10,873 nt of DNA from an uncultured Methanomethylovorans sp. (GTDB lineage Archaea > Halobacteriota > Methanosarcinia > Methanosarcinales > Methanosarcinaceae). Of this stretch, positions 7,214-10,873 are shown piece after piece. The notes beneath the pieces are model-generated. The model did not search any database. It was not told the DNA's origin and was given only the letters and a program-made list of their open reading frames with translations. Positions within the stretch are counted from its first letter, which is position 1; every line of letters begins with the position of its first letter. The translations under genes and the position numbers were made by a program. Location: positions 1 to 10,873 of the forward strand of contig CALBTS010000553.1 in NCBI GenBank assembly GCA_937968035.1, written 5' to 3'.

Positions 7214-8302
7214 TTATATCATAACAGATTTATAAATACGGACATATTCATCTATCATACGATCAATGGAAAACATTGTCTCAACTCTCAACTTAGCCTG
7301 AGCTCCTAACCTGTTCCGGAGAGCAAGATCATTTAATAAAACCTCAATTTTGCCTGCCAGCTGAGTTGGTTGGGATGCATCTACAAGAAATCCAGTCTCA
7401 GAGTCCAGGACTATCTCGGAAGTTCCGCCTCCACGGGTAGCAATAACAGGTTTACCTGCAGCCATATACTCCAGGATTGAGTTTGATATCCCTTCCGTAA
7501 ATGTTGCTAAAACACCTATATCAATAGTATTGATAATAGATTCAATCTCGGATCTGATTCCAAGCAACCTGAAATTTTGAATCAGGCTCGGATTAATTAA
7601 TTCTCTTGATTGTTTGGAATCTGTTCTGTTTCCTATGGCAATAAATGTTATGTCATTCCTTCTGCTCAATACTATCTCAGCAGCCTGATAGAATGTTCTA
7701 TAGTCTTTATTGATTGAAAATGAAGCAACCATTCCTACAATAAATCTTGTCTTGATATCTAGCTCCTTCCTGATCTCTTCGGGGGGGATCATGTTATAAT
7801 GTCTGTCAAAATTAAAGCCGTTATAAATAACGATACTTTTCCTTTGGGGAGCTTTATAAGCCTTAAGTCCTGCCTTTGAATTACCGACTACGCAGTCTGA
7901 GAATGGAAAGGTCATTCTCGCCCTTAGCCAATGAGGATTAGAGATATTTTGCACAATAGGACAGCCAACTACCATGCCATTTATGAGCTTGATCTTTAAT
8001 ACCTTACAAATAGGGGATAAATAAAACGCAGTCATGCTATCCCAGCAATGGATTATATCCGGTCGATAAATTTTACATATCCGCCATATCTTTTTAAATA
8101 TGGCAACGTCTTTCTTCTTGTCTCTGACCAGCTTATGAATTATTATATCCAGATCATATAATTCTTTATAATGGATATCTTCCGACATGACGACCAGTTC
8201 AAAGTTGATTGCATCTTGCCCTTTGAGCCCCTTCATGAGTTCTGTGAGACGTCTCTCTTTCCCGCCTGCAGATAAAGTATTTATGAAAAAAAGAATCTTC
8301 AT
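7214..8302 (-). CDS. Glycosyltransferase family 4 (GT-B fold), third of three
   Basis: The 362-residue, full-length GT4 enzyme has an N-terminal FFINTLSAGGKERR segment (5-18) containing the Gly-Gly acceptor-side loop, VIYNGFN (158-164) at the domain junction, a donor-domain opening VGMVASFSINKDY (189-201), and the EX7E signature with Glu270 and Glu278 in TEGISNSILEYM, followed by AAGKPVIATRGGGTSE (281-296), which fits the donor diphosphate/ribose-binding part. Such enzymes are retaining transferases that use nucleotide sugars at the cytoplasmic face of the membrane. The GGKER opening is common among transferases of capsule loci. It starts 25 nt after the second GT4 gene and is followed by a 61-nt gap before the membrane-protein gene. 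Donor and linkage cannot be deduced. No signal peptide or clear membrane helix is seen. Confidence 0.95.
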   Translation of the reverse strand: MKILFFINTLSAGGKERRLTELMKGLKGQDAINFELVVMSEDIHYKELYDLDIIIHKLVRDKKKDVAIFKKIWRICKIYRPDIIHCWDSMTAFYLSPICKVLKIKLINGMVVGCPIVQNISNPHWLRARMTFPFSDCVVGNSKAGLKAYKAPQRKSIVIYNGFNFDRHYNMIPPEEIRKELDIKTRFIVGMVASFSINKDYRTFYQAAEIVLSRRNDITFIAIGNRTDSKQSRELINPSLIQNFRLLGIRSEIESIINTIDIGVLATFTEGISNSILEYMAAGKPVIATRGGGTSEIVLDSETGFLVDASQPTQLAGKIEVLLNDLALRNRLGAQAKLRVETMFSIDRMIDEYVRIYKSVMI

Positions 8303-8327
8303 AATTCTGAATGAAGGTTTATCTGGT

Positions 8328-9443
8328 TTATGCCTGGTTTAGGATATTCTGAAACGTCGTCAGCATATTTTTCTCAAAATGATCTATGGTAAAATTGTTC
8401 ATGAACCTAATGTGGCCATTCTGCCCCATTTCATGACGTAAGTCTTCATTTCCCAATAGAACAGACAACTTATCTGCCAATTTCCCGGCATCAATATTTT
8501 CGATTAGAAAACCCGTGTCCTTATCTACAACCATGTCAGGTATTCCACCCTCAAAAGAAGCGACAACAGGCAGGAAGTACTGCATGGCTTCAAGAATTAC
8601 CAGAGGGAAGGCATCATTTAATGAAGGAAAGACAAATAGATCTGCCATTTTGAATGCCTCTCTTTTTGCTTCATCATAGAGAGGACCTGCTATCTCAACG
8701 AATTCCTCCAGATGTTGTTTTCTGATCAATTCCATAAGAAATTCAGGTGTTAGATTAGCAGGTGCCCCAACTAATTGCGCACGGAATGGCACACCCTTAT
8801 CCTTGAGTATTTTCAGGGCATCTATTAGTATTAATACTCCTTTGTCTCTAGCATAGTTAGACAGATACAATATATTTGGGACAGAACCTGGAATATGAGG
8901 TTTTCTTTCACACGAATCTGATTGCACCTTTATGCCATTCTGCACAACAAATGGAGTTGACCTGTAAACCCCTTCTATGTCAGGGATAAGTCTTTCTGAG
9001 AGACAGATAACATATGAGTTTCTAAGTATCCAGGCACTCAGTGCCTTAATTATAAAATTACTTCTGGCGTTTTCCCTGATCCCTTTTCCATGCAAGTGGA
9101 AAACAATTTTTTTTCTAAAAGCTTTTAATATACATACATATAAGGAGTCTCTAAAGAAGGCATAACCTTTGGGTGAGATAGTAAAATAAACCAGGTCTGG
9201 CTTGTTTCTCAGTAGCTTTTTGGTGATTTCATAACCATATCTGATGGCTTTAACCACCTTTTTCACTGAGTATTTTGATATCTCGTCAATTGACGTAATA
9301 AAATGCAAATTAACAATATCAAAATGAAAGTTGGCTTGAAGTATTTTACTAGTGACCAGGTTGTTGTTCATCATGGTTACACCATGAACAGGTGGGGGTA
9401 GTTGACCCATAAATAGTATTCTTTCCTTTCGGCTTTCCGTCAT
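8328..9443 (-). CDS. Glycosyltransferase family 4 (GT-B fold), second of three
   Basis: I chose the ATG at 9443 (371 residues), 4 nt after the stop of the preceding gene. An in-frame GTG at 9479 would add 12 residues and overlap that gene by 32 nt. The conserved part begins right after the ATG: ILFMGQLPPPVHGVT (9-23) with the acceptor-side PPPVHG loop, then HLHGKG (116-121), YLSNYARDKG (193-202) opening the donor domain, and the catalytic region FPSLNDAFPLVILEAM, followed by EGGIPDMV. The first Glu of the usual EX7E motif is Asp277, with Glu285 kept, and the usual Gly after it is Ala; this variant occurs in some GT4 branches, so I expect the enzyme to be active. Role: adding one sugar to the lipid-linked repeat unit in the cytoplasm. 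Donor and acceptor are unknown. Confidence 0.94.
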   Translation of the reverse strand: MTESRKERILFMGQLPPPVHGVTMMNNNLVTSKILQANFHFDIVNLHFITSIDEISKYSVKKVVKAIRYGYEITKKLLRNKPDLVYFTISPKGYAFFRDSLYVCILKAFRKKIVFHLHGKGIRENARSNFIIKALSAWILRNSYVICLSERLIPDIEGVYRSTPFVVQNGIKVQSDSCERKPHIPGSVPNILYLSNYARDKGVLILIDALKILKDKGVPFRAQLVGAPANLTPEFLMELIRKQHLEEFVEIAGPLYDEAKREAFKMADLFVFPSLNDAFPLVILEAMQYFLPVVASFEGGIPDMVVDKDTGFLIENIDAGKLADKLSVLLGNEDLRHEMGQNGHIRFMNNFTIDHFEKNMLTTFQNILNQA

Positions 9444-9447
9444 ATTA

Positions 9448-10608
9448 TTAGTAATTCTTTTTTTCAAATTCACCTCCACGCAATATATTATTGATAAGAT
9501 AAGATGCCTTTAATGATGAAAATCTGAATTCATCTGAGGACACATCCTCATTCTTCAGAGCAAGTTCGATAAGATCTGCAAATTCGTTTGGATTCCTGCG
9601 ATCATTCACATGGCACAGAACCCCGTCAGCAATAAGATCTTTTACCCCTCCCACATCAGTTGATATGACCGGAGTTCCGCAAGCCAGGCTTTCAAGGATT
9701 ACCATGGGAATACCCTCATAAAATGATGGAATCATAAGGATGGAGGCCTTGTTGTAAATTCCCCTTAATTTGTCCTGTTCAAAGACAGGGCCAGTGAAAT
9801 AGAAGAGTGATTCGGCCGAGGCATCAGAAATATATTTTTTTAAAATCGGCTCATAGGTGCCACGTCCAACAATGACCCCATTCCATTTCCCGGTTTCTCT
9901 TCTGTTCATCTCCAGCAACGTATCAACAAATAGCTCGAGACCTTTTACTTCCTCGATCCTGCCGACAAACAGAAGGATCTTCTTATCAATATGCTCCACA
10001 AGGCTACATCCAGCTGTATCCTTATAGAACACACTTGTATCTACAAAATTTGGCAATAGCACAGCTTTATCCTCCATGCCGTGTCTCCTGATAAGATTCA
10101 TACACAGGTGGTCAATTGCGATAATATGCTTCGCCTTCTTAATGTTTGCTCTTCTTATCGATTCCCATTGCTCCCGCAGTAGTTTTGTCCTAAAGATTCT
10201 TTTTTTGGCTTTCACCAAGGCATTAGTTGATCCATGCATATGGTAGAGTATTCTCATGCCGGGTTTTATCCAGTAAGAAATCTCTTCAGCATGAGAGTAA
10301 ACAGAATGAATATTATAATTCCTGATTACTGAATTGATTTTCCTTCCGTAAAAAAAAGCATAGAATCGAATGGGAAGGATTGTATTTCTGGGCACATAAG
10401 CAATAGGGACAATGGAAATATTCTTTGTGAGAGGTATCTTCTCATATAAATTTTTCTTGTTTGAGGTAATACCCATCAAATAAATCGAATCTGCATCCAG
10501 ATAAGGCAGTATACTTTTAATTACTCCGGAAGCACCACCTAACGACAGGGACTGGCTGTTGTTCCAGTTCTCAAAATCTCCCAGACCTAAAATTGCTATA
10601 TTGAACAT
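9448..10608 (-). CDS. Glycosyltransferase family 4 (GT-B fold), first of three
   Basis: The 386-residue protein has an N-terminal Rossmann-like half with LGGASGVIKS (23-32) and YHMHGSTN (122-129), a junction motif LLPNFVD (184-190), and a donor-binding half that opens with LLFVGRIEEVKGLELF (212-227). The EX7E motif is canonical, Glu298 and Glu306 in FYEGIPMVILESL, followed by CGTPVISTDVGGVKDLI (310-326). This is a retaining nucleotide-sugar transferase expected at the cytoplasmic face of the membrane. An in-frame stop lies five codons upstream of the ATG at 10608, which fixes the start region. A GGAGGA sequence occurs 24 nt before the ATG, too far to be a normal ribosome-binding site. The gene follows the fragment at the right edge by 20 nt. 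Sugar specificity cannot be assigned. Confidence 0.95.
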   Translation of the reverse strand: MFNIAILGLGDFENWNNSQSLSLGGASGVIKSILPYLDADSIYLMGITSNKKNLYEKIPLTKNISIVPIAYVPRNTILPIRFYAFFYGRKINSVIRNYNIHSVYSHAEEISYWIKPGMRILYHMHGSTNALVKAKKRIFRTKLLREQWESIRRANIKKAKHIIAIDHLCMNLIRRHGMEDKAVLLPNFVDTSVFYKDTAGCSLVEHIDKKILLFVGRIEEVKGLELFVDTLLEMNRRETGKWNGVIVGRGTYEPILKKYISDASAESLFYFTGPVFEQDKLRGIYNKASILMIPSFYEGIPMVILESLACGTPVISTDVGGVKDLIADGVLCHVNDRRNPNEFADLIELALKNEDVSSDEFRFSSLKASYLINNILRGGEFEKKNY

Positions 10609-10628
10609 GCATAAAATGTCTTAATATT

Positions 10629-10873
10629 CTATTCCTCCAGATTATCTTCCTGCTTCACTGTTGATCTTAAATACTTTTTGGTTAGTGAGATTTTTTTTTG
10701 CAAATAATTTGCCAGCTGACGGATTGGAGAAAAAGACCAATTCTTTCCATCAACCACTATCAGGTCATTTATATAGTTAATAGTATGTACCTTAAAGATA
10801 CCATTATTATGGTGGTTCCTTCTGTTTATTTCAATATTCATATATGGTTCTTCGGCTACTCTATTTTCATTTA
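10629..10873 (-). CDS. C-terminal fragment of an unidentified protein, 5' end cut by window edge
   Basis: The reading frame is open from the right edge to a TAG at 10629-10631, giving 80 residues. An internal Met at 10841 could be read as a start of a 70-residue protein, but the frame continues upstream of it to the edge (ending ...VAEEPYM), so a longer gene entering from the right is more likely. The visible part has a beta-rich stretch, VHTINYINDLIVVDGKN, then a basic helical tail with several Lys and Arg and an acidic end. I do not recognise the family. Being 20 nt upstream of the first GT4 gene and on the same strand, it probably belongs to the same polysaccharide operon. No membrane segment is visible in the part seen. 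Confidence 0.6.
   Translation of the reverse strand, partial: NENRVAEEPYMNIEINRRNHHNNGIFKVHTINYINDLIVVDGKNWSFSPIRQLANYLQKKISLTKKYLRSTVKQEDNLEE

Noticed and set aside
9472..9477. GGAGGT on the minus strand as a strong ribosome-binding site for the second GT4 gene
   Set aside because: It is 28 nt from the preferred ATG at 9443 and encodes the Gly-Gly near the end of the preceding protein. The nearest in-frame alternative, a TTG, would be only 3-4 nt away, too close.

Overview
The window is a stretch of a surface-polysaccharide (capsule, O-antigen or exopolysaccharide) gene cluster. All nine recognisable genes lie on the minus strand, so transcription runs from the right end to the left end. 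The DNA is AT-rich. Most starts have no good Shine-Dalgarno sequence, genes overlap or abut, and the gene types (CapK-like ligase, bi-domain oxidoreductase, CapA, WecG/TagA transferase) are frequent in Bacteroidota capsule loci. A Bacteroidota genome is therefore the best guess, but this is inference; no rRNA or housekeeping gene is present to fix the taxonomy.

Layout in transcription order (right to left). First comes the C-terminal end of an unidentified protein cut by the right edge (10629-10873). Three GT4-family glycosyltransferases follow (9448-10608, 8328-9443, 7214-8302). Next is a pair that overlaps by 7 nt: a multi-pass membrane protein of unknown function (6442-7152) and a CapA/PgsA-type metallophosphatase-fold protein (5411-6448). 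After a 92-nt gap there is a set of three overlapping genes: a CapK/phenylacetate-CoA-ligase-like adenylate-forming enzyme (3963-5318), a two-domain sugar dehydrogenase/oxidoreductase (1835-3988), and an (alpha/alpha)-barrel protein resembling glucuronyl C5-epimerase or glycosidase barrels (658-1842). Last, cut by the left edge, is a WecG/TagA/CpsF-family glycosyltransferase (1-653), which I found by translating the edge region directly.

How they may work together: the WecG-type enzyme would add an early sugar to an undecaprenyl-linked starter, and the three GT4 enzymes would extend the repeat unit on the cytoplasmic face. The bi-domain oxidoreductase, barrel protein and CapK-like ligase look like a co-translated sugar-modification module. 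The CapA protein and its membrane partner may act in assembly, attachment or modification at the membrane. No flippase (Wzx), polymerase (Wzy), initiating phosphosugar transferase, export gene or nucleotide-sugar pathway gene is visible, so the window is an interior part of a larger locus.

No tRNA, rRNA, CRISPR array, insertion sequence, long repeat or convincing terminator was seen. No gene-free stretch exceeds about 100 bases.
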